Positions 33,329-42,673 are shown, numbered from the stretch's first letter. The stretch is 64,000 nt of DNA from Phycisphaerae bacterium RAS1 (GCA_007859745.1 SMLU01000003.1:310001-374000); one strand, 5' to 3'. The notes: generated by a model not told the origin, from the sequence alone. Translations and numbers: made by a program.

Positions 33329-35125
33329 TCAGCGCCGGCCGAAGAACTTCTCCAGCGTCGCCGCGGCCGGTCGGGGCGTAATCAGCGAAACGACAACCAA
33401 CGCGAGCGCGGCCAGCAGCACCATGGGCATCGCCGGCACGACGCCGATGTCGGTCCCGAAGAGCTGGTAATGCACGAGCGGCTCGCCGCGGCCGCTCCAA
33501 TTGGTTTTCCGGTTGATGTCAACATAGTAGTAAATCCCCAGGCCGATTCCGGCCGCGATCGACGCGTACGCGCCCCATTTCGTCGTGCGCTTCCAGTACA
33601 GCGCCGCAAAAACCAGCGGGAACAGCGCGGAGAATCCGCTGAAACACCAGACCGCCAGCCCGAAAATCGGCTGCACCGACTTGAGCCCCAGCGCCAACAG
33701 CCAGCTCGCCAGCACAACCAGCACGACGAAGATGCGCCCCGTGAGCAGCCGCTGCCGGTCGCTCATCCCGTCGCCGCTAGCGTAGTGGTCTACCACGTCG
33801 TGCGTGAACATCGAGCCGAGGCAGAGGAACTGCGCGTCCATGCCCCCCAGGATCGCCGCCAGCACGCCCGCCGCCAGCAGCCCGCCCACGACCGGATCCG
33901 CCAGCATCCGCACCATCAGGCCGATCACCGCGTTCGGGCCGAGCACGCGCTGGCCCGGGATCGTCTCGCCCTGCGGCGTGTACGGGATCACCGGCTGGCC
34001 GTTCACGATGGCCGACGTGGCCCAGATGCCGATCGCGATGCACGGCGCCCAGATCACCATGACCAGCAGCGGATGCAGCGTGACCGTGAGCCGGAATGAA
34101 CGCGCCGAGCGGGCCGTCAGCCAAAGCTGGAACAGATGCGGAAACATCGCGACGCTGAGCGGGATCATTCCGTAGCTGAAGAACTCCAGCTCGGTCATTT
34201 CGCGCGGAGCGTGCGGGCGCAGCGCGGCCTGCCGCGGACTCGCGGGCGACGCGCTGAACGCCGGCGTGCTGGACGCGGAAGCCGGAGCCGGCGCCGGCTG
34301 CGTGCTGGCGCGCCAGATCGCCAGCTTCTCCTTGTAGATTTGCTGGTGTTCCGGGGTGACGCCGCGCGTCAGCTTGCTGGGGTTGTATTCCTGCACCATC
34401 TTCGTGGCGCTGTCGGCCCCGCCGAGCTTTCCGGCCACGGCCCAGAACGTCACGACGCCGACGACCAGGAAGATCACCGTTTGCAGCGCGTTGGCCCAGG
34501 CCGTCGCCCGCGCTCCGCCGAGGGACACGTAAAGCCACACGACGCCCGTCGCCAGCAGCGTGCCGAGCCAGAACGGGATCGCCCCCTTCGTGACGCCGGC
34601 GCCGCCAAACAGCTCCGGAAAGGCGCCGGCGGTGGCGGTCTCGATCATCGTCCCCGAGCCGATGATCCCGATGATGATGTAGGGCATCTGCAGCACGACC
34701 AGGATCGGAAAGAGCAAAAGGCCGATGTTGCTCGATTCGAAGCGGTCGCGAAAAAACTGAATCTGCGTCTGGTAGCCGTAGCGCTTCCCCAGCGCCCAGA
34801 GCCGGACGCCGATGAGGAAGAAGCAGGCCGCGTGAACGATGCCCGACCACGATGCCATCTTGCCATACACGCCGACGCCGCTGGCCCACGCTTCGCCGCT
34901 GGAGCCTTGAATCGCAAAGGCGGTCATGGTCGTGCCGAAAACCGACAGCACCAGCAGCACCGGCCCGACGCCGCGCGAGGCGACGAAGTAATCGACCGCG
35001 GTCCCCTTGAAAACCGAGTTGCTCGCCAGACCGAGCAGGATCAGCGCCGCGAGATAGGCGACGATGATCCACAGTTGCGTCATTCCGGGCGGGAGATCGG
35101 CGAGCAGCAGCGCGGCGGGGAGCAT
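33329..35125 (-). CDS. Sodium:solute symporter
   Basis: A 598-residue SSS-family transporter with about 13 membrane segments. Family features include FGTTMTAFAIQGSSGEAWAS (TM2 region), the GSGTMIETATAG loop and GMDAQFLCLGSMFTHDVVDH near 405. A soluble, Ala/Pro/Ser-rich insert at about 265-310 (QPAPAPASASSTPAFSASPA) interrupts the usual sequence. It overlaps the small membrane gene upstream by 1 nt (TGATG), so the two are coupled. The substrate is unknown; panthothenate, proline and other solutes are used by relatives. Confidence 0.85.
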   Translation of the reverse strand: MLPAALLLADLPPGMTQLWIIVAYLAALILLGLASNSVFKGTAVDYFVASRGVGPVLLVLSVFGTTMTAFAIQGSSGEAWASGVGVYGKMASWSGIVHAACFFLIGVRLWALGKRYGYQTQIQFFRDRFESSNIGLLLFPILVVLQMPYIIIGIIGSGTMIETATAGAFPELFGGAGVTKGAIPFWLGTLLATGVVWLYVSLGGARATAWANALQTVIFLVVGVVTFWAVAGKLGGADSATKMVQEYNPSKLTRGVTPEHQQIYKEKLAIWRASTQPAPAPASASSTPAFSASPASPRQAALRPHAPREMTELEFFSYGMIPLSVAMFPHLFQLWLTARSARSFRLTVTLHPLLVMVIWAPCIAIGIWATSAIVNGQPVIPYTPQGETIPGQRVLGPNAVIGLMVRMLADPVVGGLLAAGVLAAILGGMDAQFLCLGSMFTHDVVDHYASGDGMSDRQRLLTGRIFVVLVVLASWLLALGLKSVQPIFGLAVWCFSGFSALFPLVFAALYWKRTTKWGAYASIAAGIGLGIYYYVDINRKTNWSGRGEPLVHYQLFGTDIGVVPAMPMVLLAALALVVVSLITPRPAAATLEKFFGRR

Positions 35126-35370
35126 CAGTGTCCCGCCTTTCGGCCGGCGGGCGGCGCCCAGGCGTCGTCATCGGCTACGTCCACGTCGGCGGGCCAGCAG
35201 AACCGGCACGCCAGCCCCCACAGCAGACAGGCCGCGATCGAGACGCCGACGTGATACGCCAGGCTGACCGGCAGGAAGCCGAGCACCAGCGTGCGGCTGT
35301 CGCTGCGCCACCAGAAATCCTGATGGGCGATGGCCAATAGCACGATCAGGGCGTAGATGAGCATTCGCAT
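35125..35370 (-). CDS. Small DUF3311-like membrane protein
   Basis: An 81-residue protein with two hydrophobic segments (MRMLIYALIVLLAIAHQDFW and LAYHVGVSIAACLLWGLACR) and a short soluble tail. Such small two-helix proteins (DUF3311/YhdT-type) commonly precede SSS transporters and are thought to assist them. Its stop overlaps the transporter start (TGATG). A second ATG (35364) is 6 nt inside. Confidence 0.7.
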   Translation of the reverse strand: MRMLIYALIVLLAIAHQDFWWRSDSRTLVLGFLPVSLAYHVGVSIAACLLWGLACRFCWPADVDVADDDAWAPPAGRKAGH

Positions 35371-35454
35371 GGTGGGCGAAGTGTCGTCGCTGCGGCGCGC
35401 ACACGCAAGCGGCGCGGGCGGCGCATGCCAGCGCGGCGCGGTAGCATTCTCCTC

Positions 35455-36027
35455 ATGCGCTGTTTCATCGCCATCGACCTGCCCCCGCCGCTGAAGAACC
35501 CGCTGATCCGCCTGCTGCGTCAGAACGCTGCGCGCAGCCGCGGACTGCGCTGGAGCAGCGAATCACAACTTCATGTCACGCTCAAGTTCCTCGGCGAGAT
35601 CGACGCCGCCCGGGTGGATGAGATCCGCCCGCTGCTGGCCGCAATCGCCGCCGGCTGCCCGCCGTTTCCGCTGCAGCTCGGCGACCTGGGTTGTTTTCCC
35701 ACGCCGCGCGATCCGCGCGTGCTTTGGTGCGGGCTGTTGGACGAGTCGCGTGGCCTCTCCGATCTGGCCGGGCGCGTCGAGCTGAGCCTGGCGGGGCTGG
35801 GTTTTGAACCGGAGCGGCGGCCGTTCGCGGCGCATGTGACCCTGGCGCGAGTAAAGGCGCCGGAAGGCGGCCGCACCGTCCGCAGCGTAATCGAATCGCA
35901 AGCCGCGCTGGCGGCGGTTTCCGCGCCGGTCACGGAGCTCACGTTCTTCGAGAGTCAGTTGTCAACGCAGGGAGCGCGGTACCGCGTGATCGACGCATTT
36001 CGCTTGGACGGCGTTGCACCAACCTGA
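35455..36027 (+). CDS. thpR: RNA 2',3'-cyclic phosphodiesterase (2H family)
   Basis: A 190-residue protein of the 2H phosphoesterase superfamily. The two HxT motifs are LHVTLKFLG near residue 39 and AHVTLARVK near 127, forming the active site that opens 2',3'-cyclic phosphates on RNA ends. Length is typical (about 180-190). The ATG at 35455 gives the usual MRCFIAIDLP start; TAGCAT just upstream could be its -10 box. It is a stand-alone gene, divergent from the transporter pair. Confidence 0.88.
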   Translation: MRCFIAIDLPPPLKNPLIRLLRQNAARSRGLRWSSESQLHVTLKFLGEIDAARVDEIRPLLAAIAAGCPPFPLQLGDLGCFPTPRDPRVLWCGLLDESRGLSDLAGRVELSLAGLGFEPERRPFAAHVTLARVKAPEGGRTVRSVIESQAALAAVSAPVTELTFFESQLSTQGARYRVIDAFRLDGVAPT

Positions 36028-36087
36028 GCGATGGTCGGAATCGCCCACCACAATTCTCGGGCAGACGCCGCCGGCTGGTCCGTTTTT

Positions 36088-36185
36088 CCGAACCCGCCGC
36101 GCCAAGCGGCGGGGTGACGACCATAGGCGCGCGGCGTCCAAATAGGCCCGGGACGTCAACCCGCCGCTTGGCGCGGCGGATTCGG
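36088..36185. repeat. Family A REPIN-like element, copy 4 (complete)
   Basis: Half-sites 36088-36118 and 36155-36185 are inverted around an interior of 36 nt. The flanks (gcagacgccgccggctgg before, cggacagaaatgcccgccg after) are shared with the copy at 14609-14704. Confidence 0.85.
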
Positions 36186-36270
36186 ACAGAAATGCCCGCC
36201 GAGCCTGCCAGAATGTATGGTCGCACCCAAAGCGTCCAGCCGGCCACTGCGGCGTTCGCCCGCTGCTGCG

Positions 36271-36299
36271 TTTGCGCCGCAGGCCGATCGCTCTATAAT
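36271..36299 (+). promoter_or_regulatory. Sigma70-type promoter candidate for mtnP
   Basis: TTTGCG (36271-36276), 17-bp spacer, perfect TATAAT (36294-36299). The leader to the ATG at 36326 is about 20 nt and holds the TGGAGAA ribosome site. Confidence 0.6.
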
Positions 36300-36325
36300 C
36301 GCCGACCGTCGTTTGGAGAATCTGC

Positions 36326-37210
36326 ATGATCGGCCTCATTGGCGGCACGGGACTCGGCGAAGCGCTTTTCGGCGAGAACGCCGGCCGCGAAGTGAATATC
36401 GACACGCCCTACGGGCACCCCAGCAGCAGCGTCCGCGTGATCAACTGGCACGGGCTGGACATCGCGCTGCTCGCCCGGCACGGTGAGGGGCACGTTTACA
36501 ATCCCACGCAGGTGCCCTACCGCGCGAACGTCTACGCGCTCAAAGCCCTGGGCGTGACGCACATTCTCGCCAGCGGCGCGGTCGGGTCGCTGCGCGAGCA
36601 CATTCACCCGCGCCAGCTCGTCATCGTGGACCAGATCATCGACAAGACCACCCGCCGACCCTCGACGTTCTTCGAAGGTCTGGCGGTGCACGTCGAGATG
36701 GCCGAGCCTTACTGCCAGCGCCTGCGGCATCTGCTGCTGAGCGTCGCGTCGAAATCCGCCACCAAGGTGCACGAGCGCGGCACGTACGTCTGCATGGAGG
36801 GGCCGGCCTTCAGCACCATGGCCGAGTCGAACATGCACCGCGCCTGGGGCGGCGACGTGATCGGCATGACCACCATGCCCGAAGCCAAGCTGGCGCGCGA
36901 GGCGGAAATCTGCTACGCCGCCATCGCCCTGCCGACGGATTACGACTGCTGGAAGCCGCACGATCCCGACCTGACGCGGCAGGCGCTGCTCGACGAGATC
37001 ATCGGTCACCTGAAGGCGGCGACCGGAAACGCCGTCGCGCTGATGAAGGCGGCGATCGAGGCGATTGCGGCGAACCGCTCGCTGCTCGAGGCGCCGTGCA
37101 CGTGCCGGACCTCGCTCGACCTGGCGGTCTGGTCGGCGCGGAACAAGATCACGCCGGAGACGGCGCGGCACTACAGTGTTCTGCTCCGGCGTTACCTGTC
37201 GCGAAAGTAG
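36326..37210 (+). CDS. mtnP: S-methyl-5'-thioadenosine phosphorylase
   Basis: A 294-residue purine nucleoside phosphorylase of the MTAP type, which cleaves methylthioadenosine to adenine and methylthioribose 1-phosphate in methionine salvage. Phosphate-site motif IGGTGLG at 5-11, the substrate motif LLARHGEGH with VPYRAN at about 64-73, CMEGPAFSTMAES and VIGMTTMPEAKLAREAEICY are all present. LPTDYDCWKPHD at about 211-222 is the MTAP-specific adenine pocket (TDYDCW); the Asp pair favours 6-aminopurines. TGGAGAA lies 6 nt before the ATG. Adenine produced here can be used by the deaminase at 31.6 kb. Confidence 0.9.
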   Translation: MIGLIGGTGLGEALFGENAGREVNIDTPYGHPSSSVRVINWHGLDIALLARHGEGHVYNPTQVPYRANVYALKALGVTHILASGAVGSLREHIHPRQLVIVDQIIDKTTRRPSTFFEGLAVHVEMAEPYCQRLRHLLLSVASKSATKVHERGTYVCMEGPAFSTMAESNMHRAWGGDVIGMTTMPEAKLAREAEICYAAIALPTDYDCWKPHDPDLTRQALLDEIIGHLKAATGNAVALMKAAIEAIAANRSLLEAPCTCRTSLDLAVWSARNKITPETARHYSVLLRRYLSRK

Positions 37211-37446
37211 CGTCGGACCTCCGTGTCCGACGACGGTTCGCGCCGCGCATTCGCCGTCGGACACGGAGGTCCGACGCTACGGCGGGACGTTTCGCGCCGC
37301 GCATTCGCCGTCGGACGCGGAGGTCCGACGCTACGGCGGGACGGTTCGCGCCGCGCATTCGCCGTCGGACACGGAGGTCCGACGCTACGGCGGGACGGTT
37401 CGCGCCGCGCATTCGCCGTCGGACACGGAGGTCCGACGCTACGGCG
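37208..37446. repeat. Family E: 54-bp tandem array
   Basis: An inverted half-site (37208-37236) is followed by about four direct copies of a 54-bp unit (37236-37289, 37290-37343, 37344-37397, 37398-37446, the last incomplete). Units differ by one or two bases. Each holds the palindrome GTCGGACACGGAGGTCCGAC. Because 54 is 18 codons, the recJ frame stays open through it and could read RFAPRIRRRTRRSDATAG repeats, but this is unlikely to be translated. Confidence 0.9.
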
Positions 37447-37473
37447 GCAAGTAACGCCGCAAGGAGGCTCGCG

Positions 37474-39222
37474 ATTCCCGCAGCGCCGCGAACAGCCCGC
37501 GAGTGGATCATCGCGCCGCCCCATCCGCTGCGCGAGAAGCTGGCCCAGCAGGCGCGCGTCGCTCCGCTGCTGGCCCAACTGCTCGCGCAGCGCGGCGTGC
37601 AGTCCGCCGGCGACGTGGCCGGCTTCGTCAAGCCGCTCTTCAACGACCTGCTGGCCCCTGAGCAGCTTCCCAACGCCGTCGCCGCCGCCGCCATGCTCAA
37701 GCAGGCGATCGACCGCGGGCGGCGAATCGTGATCTACGGCGACTACGACGTGGACGGCGTGACCGCAACGACGATTCTCTGGCACGCGCTGCGAATCGCC
37801 GGCGCAGCGGTGAGCTTCTATGTCCCCGGCCGGCTCGACGAGGGCTACGGCCTGAACAGCGACGCGCTCGACAAGATCGCGGCTGAGGGCGATGCCCTGG
37901 TCATCACCGTCGACTGCGGCATCACCGCCATCGATGAGGCGGCGCACGCCCGCAAGCTGGGACTGAGCCTGATCATCACCGATCACCACCAGCCGCGCGC
38001 CGCCCTGCCGGCCGCCGATTGCATCGTGCATCCGACCGCCGGGCCGCAGCAGTCCCCGAATCCCGACCTGTGCGGCGCCGGCGTGGCGCTGAAAGTCGCC
38101 TGGGCGCTGGCCCGCGAGATCGGCGGCGCGACGCGCGTTTCGCCGGCGTTCCGCGAGTTCCTGCTCGACGCCACGGCCTTCGCCGCCATGGGACTGGTGG
38201 CCGACGTCGTCCCGCTCGTCGGCGAAAACCGCATCATCGCCAGCTACGGCCTGAAACGACTGGCCCAGTCCGAAAACGCCGGCCTGAAAGCCCTGATCGA
38301 AGTCTCCGGCCTGAGCGGCAAGGCCAACATGAACGACTACGACATAGGCTTCCTGCTCGCCCCGCGGCTCAACGCCGTCGGCCGCATGGGCCACGCCCGC
38401 CTGGCGGTCGAGCTCTTCACCCGCGCCACGCCCGAGCAGGCGCGTGAAATCGCCCAGACGCTCGACGGCCACAACCGTCAGCGGCAAAGCGTTGAGCGCG
38501 GCATCGCCGCGGCGGCGGAGAAAATGGTCGCGGAGCGCGGCTTCGACCGCGAGTCCTGCCGCGGAATCGTGCTGGCCAGCGCGGACTGGCACGCCGGCGT
38601 GATCGGCATCGTCGCCTCGCGGCTCGTCGAGCGCTTCTGCCGCCCCACCATCCTCATCGCCCTCGAAAACGGCCACGGCCAGGGCTCCGGACGCAGCGTC
38701 CGCAACTTTCCGCTGCACGACGTGCTGCAATGCTGCGGCGAGCACCTGCTCAGCCACGGCGGGCACGCCATGGCCGCTGGCGTCAAGCTGCGCAGCGACC
38801 AGGTCGAGCCCTTCACGCGCGCGTTTCAGGATCAGGCGGCTCAGCGCCTGACCACGGCCGACATCCGCTCCCGGCTGCACCTGGACGACGAGGTCGCGCT
38901 GGGCGAGCTGATGCCCGACGTGCTCGACTCGATCGAGATGATGGCGCCGTTCGGCGTCGGCAACCCGCGCCCGCGCCTGGCGACGCGCGAGGTCGAGCTG
39001 GTCGATCCGCCGCGCGTGGTCGGCAAGAACGCCAATCATCTCCAGTTCTCCGTCCGCGAGGGTCGCGACTTCCGCAAGGCGATCGCCTTCAACGCCGGCG
39101 ACGCCGCCGAGGACTTCCGCCAGCACAAGCGCGTCCGCCTGGCGTTTGAGCCGCTGATCAACGAATGGAACGGCCAGCGTCGGGCCGAGCTGAAGGTCAT
39201 CGACTGGAAATTCGCGGATTGA
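37474..39222 (+). CDS. recJ: Single-stranded-DNA exonuclease RecJ, apparent ATT start
   Basis: A 582-residue 5'-3' exonuclease for recombination and mismatch repair. Motifs are complete: DHH-type YGDYDVDGVTATT (motif I), VITVDCGITA, IITDHHQPR, the CGAGVALKVAW segment and DHHA1 with GSGRSVRNFPL and SHGGHAMAAG. A typical RecJ begins about here. No ATG, GTG or TTG lies in frame between the tandem array and the conserved WIIAPPHPL (residue 11), yet a perfect AAGGAGG sits at 37461-37467, 6 nt before an ATT at 37474. The next in-frame plausible start upstream is a GTG inside mtnP. ATT is therefore the best choice; a lost or mis-sequenced ATG is the alternative. Confidence 0.85.
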   Translation: MPAAPRTAREWIIAPPHPLREKLAQQARVAPLLAQLLAQRGVQSAGDVAGFVKPLFNDLLAPEQLPNAVAAAAMLKQAIDRGRRIVIYGDYDVDGVTATTILWHALRIAGAAVSFYVPGRLDEGYGLNSDALDKIAAEGDALVITVDCGITAIDEAAHARKLGLSLIITDHHQPRAALPAADCIVHPTAGPQQSPNPDLCGAGVALKVAWALAREIGGATRVSPAFREFLLDATAFAAMGLVADVVPLVGENRIIASYGLKRLAQSENAGLKALIEVSGLSGKANMNDYDIGFLLAPRLNAVGRMGHARLAVELFTRATPEQAREIAQTLDGHNRQRQSVERGIAAAAEKMVAERGFDRESCRGIVLASADWHAGVIGIVASRLVERFCRPTILIALENGHGQGSGRSVRNFPLHDVLQCCGEHLLSHGGHAMAAGVKLRSDQVEPFTRAFQDQAAQRLTTADIRSRLHLDDEVALGELMPDVLDSIEMMAPFGVGNPRPRLATREVELVDPPRVVGKNANHLQFSVREGRDFRKAIAFNAGDAAEDFRQHKRVRLAFEPLINEWNGQRRAELKVIDWKFAD

Positions 39223-39254
39223 ATCGACCCACGCCCAAGGTCTCGCCGCGCGGC

Positions 39255-40958
39255 ATGTTGCGAATCACCATCCTCGCGTCGATGCTGCTGCACGCCTGCC
39301 TGCTGGTCTGGGGCATCCAGCGAAACTCCATCACCTTCGACGAGTTCTGGCACGTCTCCTCCGGCGTTGCGTACTGGAAATATGGCGAGTTCTCGATCTG
39401 CGGCATTTCGCCGCCGCTGCTGCGGATGTGGGCCGCGGCGCCGATCATGCTGAGCGGCGCGACGGTTCCGCCGATCGAGAACGCGATGAAGTTCGATCTC
39501 CAGAGCCGGCACGCGGTCTATGCCGCGGACTTTGAGCAGGCCAACTATGCCGACCTGCCGCGCCTCTACGAGTTGGCTCGCTACGCGCTCATCCCGATCT
39601 CGCTTCTCGGCCTCTGGATCACCGCCATCTGGGCGACCGAGCTGTTCGGCCCGCGCGCCGGCTGCGGCGCGGCGGTCCTTTACGCCTTTTGCCCGAACAT
39701 CCTGGCCCACGCCGGGCTGGCGGGAACAGACGCCGGAACGATGACGGCCATGCTTGCGGCGCTCTGGCTCTGGTGGCGCTGCTGCCTGCGGCCCACGACA
39801 GGCCGCGCCCTGCTGACCGGCGTCGCGGTGGGCGCGGCGCATCTCTGCAAGTTCACCGCCCTGTTGCTCTGGCCGGCGATGGTGGTGATCGCCGCAGCCG
39901 TGTGGCTGATGTCGCGCGATCGCGGCCCCGCGCGGCCGTCGCCGGCCCGAATCGGCGGTTGCCTCGGGCTGACCGCCGCGCTCACGCTGCTGCTGCTCAA
40001 CGCCGGCTACGGCCTGCGTCAGACGGGCGATCGCATCGACAGCTTCGCCTTCAAATCAAAGACATGCCGCTTGCTGGCGGCGCTGCCCGGCTGGGTGCGC
40101 TTGCCGCTGCCGCGCGATCTCGTCGTCGGCTTCGACGAGCAGAAGCTCACCGCCGAAACCGCGCCGCTGAGCTTCCTCCTGGGCCGGATGGACCATCACA
40201 ACAACTTTGTGTATTACGCCGTCGCGCTGGCGTGCAAGCTGCCGCTGGGCGTGCTGTCGCTGGCCGTGCTCGCCGCCGGCGCCGCGATCTACCGGTCTGC
40301 GGCAAGCCGCCGGCGCGCCCACGAGCAGCCAACTTCGCCCGGCGCGTCTGCCCTCCCGCCGGCCGCCGCGCTGCTCGTGCTGGCGCTCGGCCTGACCGTC
40401 ATGTCGAACTTCAACATCGGCATCCGCTACGTCCTGCCGATTTTTCCGCTGGGTTTCATTCTGATCTCGTCGCTGTGGTCCCAGGGCGCGCGGCTGCGAT
40501 GGGTCGGCAGCCTCCTCGCGGGCGTCCTGGCGATCGAGACCCTGGCGACGGCGCCGCGCTTTCTGACCTTCTTCAACGCAGCCGTCGGCGGCCCAGCCCG
40601 CGGCTGGAAGCTGCTCAGCGATTCGAACATCGACTGGGGCCAGGGGCTGCGCGATCTGAAAGACTGGATGAACCAGCAGCACGTCGAGCGCATTCAACTG
40701 TGGCACTTCAGTTTCGTCGATCCCGGCGTGTACGGCATTCGCTTCTGCCCCATGCGGGCGGCGTGCAACGACGCGTACGTCGCGGTGAGCGTCTGCCCGC
40801 TCGTCGGCCTGGCGCCGATCCCGGAAATGAAGCTGCCGTGGCACCGCCAGCTCGACGCCAAGCCGCGCGTCGCGATCGTCGGGAACACGTTTCACATTTT
40901 CAAGCGCGAGGATTACGACGACGCGCGCCGCGAGTATGAGTACGGCCTGCTCAAGTAG
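39255..40958 (+). CDS. GT39/ArnT-like membrane glycosyltransferase, first copy
   Basis: A 567-residue membrane protein with about a dozen hydrophobic segments and a soluble C-terminal region. The first extracytoplasmic loop has TFDEFWHVSSGVAYWKYGEF, an Asp-Glu pair typical of PMT/ArnT GT-C enzymes, followed by the PPLLRMWAAAP loop. The C-terminal part carries LLSDSNIDWGQGLRDLKDWM, common in this group. It begins 32 bp after recJ and may be cotranscribed. It converges on a second GT39-like gene (22 bp gap). A role in transferring a sugar from a polyprenyl phosphate to a surface acceptor is likely. Confidence 0.75.
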   Translation: MLRITILASMLLHACLLVWGIQRNSITFDEFWHVSSGVAYWKYGEFSICGISPPLLRMWAAAPIMLSGATVPPIENAMKFDLQSRHAVYAADFEQANYADLPRLYELARYALIPISLLGLWITAIWATELFGPRAGCGAAVLYAFCPNILAHAGLAGTDAGTMTAMLAALWLWWRCCLRPTTGRALLTGVAVGAAHLCKFTALLLWPAMVVIAAAVWLMSRDRGPARPSPARIGGCLGLTAALTLLLLNAGYGLRQTGDRIDSFAFKSKTCRLLAALPGWVRLPLPRDLVVGFDEQKLTAETAPLSFLLGRMDHHNNFVYYAVALACKLPLGVLSLAVLAAGAAIYRSAASRRRAHEQPTSPGASALPPAAALLVLALGLTVMSNFNIGIRYVLPIFPLGFILISSLWSQGARLRWVGSLLAGVLAIETLATAPRFLTFFNAAVGGPARGWKLLSDSNIDWGQGLRDLKDWMNQQHVERIQLWHFSFVDPGVYGIRFCPMRAACNDAYVAVSVCPLVGLAPIPEMKLPWHRQLDAKPRVAIVGNTFHIFKREDYDDARREYEYGLLK

Positions 40959-40979
40959 CGCCCCCGGTGGCCGACGGAA

Positions 40980-42650
40980 CTACGGCCGGCTCACCAGCGT
41001 GAAGACCGTCGCCTGCTTGCCCGGCGTCGTGAACGCCGGCCGCAGCCAGCTCTGCCCGTCGCGCGTTTTCATCATGACGATCGTGGCGGGGTTCGCCGCC
41101 GCATGCTCGACGTAATACGTGATGCGCGCCTCGCGGAACATCTTTTCCAACGACCCGCCGAGCTGGCTCGTCAGCCGGTCATACTCGCGCGGGCTGGGAA
41201 TCGCGAAAAACTGCGACAGCTTTCGGTCGGGGCCGTAGAACACATCGTACGGATCGGACACGGGCCAGAAGTAATACGACTGCCGCCCGGTCGCCAGGTA
41301 CAGCCACGCACTGTAGGCCGACGCACACACTTCGTGCTCCAGCGCGTGCTCGCGAACCCACGCGGCGGTCGCGTCGAACTCGGTCAGGTCGATCGGCCCC
41401 AGATCGCGGGCGTAATACTCCTTCCGCGTGCTGCGAAGCATGCGAATATCGTCGATCGCAAAGCAGGTCAGCGCCGCCAGCCCCAGAGCCCCGCACACGA
41501 CGTCGCGCGACAGACTCGGCGGCGTCAATCGCGCCAACCGCGCTAGGCCGTCGTGCGTCGCCCGCACGCCAGCGAAGACGAAGTAAATCACGAACGGCGT
41601 CCACGGCACGACAAACCGGTACGGATCGAACGGCCACACCAGCACCAGCCCGGCATACAGCAGCGCCGCCAGGTGCAGCGCTGTCCAGCCGCGCCACACG
41701 CTCACGCCGTACCCGAGAACCAGCAGAAGCAGCAGAAAATAGCAGATGCCGTGAGCGAGACCGCTGACCGGCCCCGGCTTCATCACCGCACCGACGAACC
41801 ACTCGAGCGGCAGCGCGAGCTGATACATGCCCAGCGTCATTGCCACCCGGACCGTGTTTTGAACGACCGCCCGCACGACCTGCTCTGCGTTTTGCGGCGT
41901 CCACAGTCCGTAGACGAGATCCGGTGCGAGCAGCGCCGTCGTCTGCAGCGGGCCGTTGGCCGCGTCGGCGGAGCGCTTCCAAAGCTGCCAGGGTGTAAGC
42001 AGTGCGGCGATAACGGCCGCCGCGATAATCGCGTCGCGCCAGCGGCGGCGCAGCAGCAATGCGGTGATCGCCGCCGCCGCGAGCGTAATGCCGATGCTGC
42101 GCGTCAGCATCGCGAGCGCCGCCAGAGCCGCGCTCAGCGCGGTCCAGCCGCCGCGGACGCCGGCAGTCGGTCGCTGCGTGCGCGCGTCCAGACAGTAGAG
42201 CGCCGAGACGGCGAGCGCAGCATAGACAGTCTCGCTCATCGTAAATCGCACGATCGACACAACCGCCGGCGACAGCGCCGCCAGGCCGCCGAGGATGCCC
42301 GCCGTGATCCACGACTCGCCGAAGACGCGCCGCAGATACAAGCTGCTCATCACGACGAATACGGCCGCGGCGACCGCCCCCGGCGCCAGCAGCAGCGCCG
42401 CGTTCTGCGGAAACTGCGGATGGAAGAGCCACGCCGCCGCCAGCAGCGCGGGATAGAGAATCGGATACTTCGTCTGCCACGGCTCGCCGGGAATCTGGAT
42501 GTGCCGGTAACCGCGCCCCTCGGCAAGGGCCTTCGCCGTGCAGACGTAAATGCCGTCGTCCTGCCATTGCCCGATCGCGACCGGACTCAGCGCAGCCACG
42601 CCCCAGTAGACCAGCGACAAGGCGATGATCGCGATCAGCGGTCCGCGCAT
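40980..42650 (-). CDS. GT39-like membrane glycosyltransferase, second copy
   Basis: A 556-residue multi-pass protein starting MRGPLIAIIALSLVYWG. The first loop has WQDDGIYVCTAKALAEGRGY with the Asp pair expected in GT39 proteins and WQTKYPILYPALLAA after it. Its C-terminal soluble part includes YYFWPVSDPYDVFYG. The ATG at 42650 is preferred over a TTG at 42674, which lies inside a family F repeat. It is not closely similar to the neighbouring copy, so it is not a recent duplication. The substrate is unknown. Confidence 0.72.
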   Translation of the reverse strand: MRGPLIAIIALSLVYWGVAALSPVAIGQWQDDGIYVCTAKALAEGRGYRHIQIPGEPWQTKYPILYPALLAAAWLFHPQFPQNAALLLAPGAVAAAVFVVMSSLYLRRVFGESWITAGILGGLAALSPAVVSIVRFTMSETVYAALAVSALYCLDARTQRPTAGVRGGWTALSAALAALAMLTRSIGITLAAAAITALLLRRRWRDAIIAAAVIAALLTPWQLWKRSADAANGPLQTTALLAPDLVYGLWTPQNAEQVVRAVVQNTVRVAMTLGMYQLALPLEWFVGAVMKPGPVSGLAHGICYFLLLLLVLGYGVSVWRGWTALHLAALLYAGLVLVWPFDPYRFVVPWTPFVIYFVFAGVRATHDGLARLARLTPPSLSRDVVCGALGLAALTCFAIDDIRMLRSTRKEYYARDLGPIDLTEFDATAAWVREHALEHEVCASAYSAWLYLATGRQSYYFWPVSDPYDVFYGPDRKLSQFFAIPSPREYDRLTSQLGGSLEKMFREARITYYVEHAAANPATIVMMKTRDGQSWLRPAFTTPGKQATVFTLVSRP

Positions 42651-42673
42651 GTTTTCCCGTGCAGCAGAATACA

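Noticed and set aside
37208-37446. CRISPR array
   Set aside because: The copies are directly adjacent with no unique spacers, the unit is 54 bp and no cas gene is near. It is a plain tandem duplication.
37096-37473. An extended N-terminus of RecJ translating the tandem array as RFAPRIRRRTRRSDATAG repeats
   Set aside because: The start would be a GTG inside mtnP with no ribosome site, the peptide is highly basic and repetitive, and the perfect AAGGAGG stands after the array. The open frame follows from a 54-bp period without stops.
37192-39126. A 644-residue minus-strand frame opposite recJ
   Set aside because: It is the antisense shadow of recJ; RecJ motifs on the plus strand leave no doubt which strand codes.
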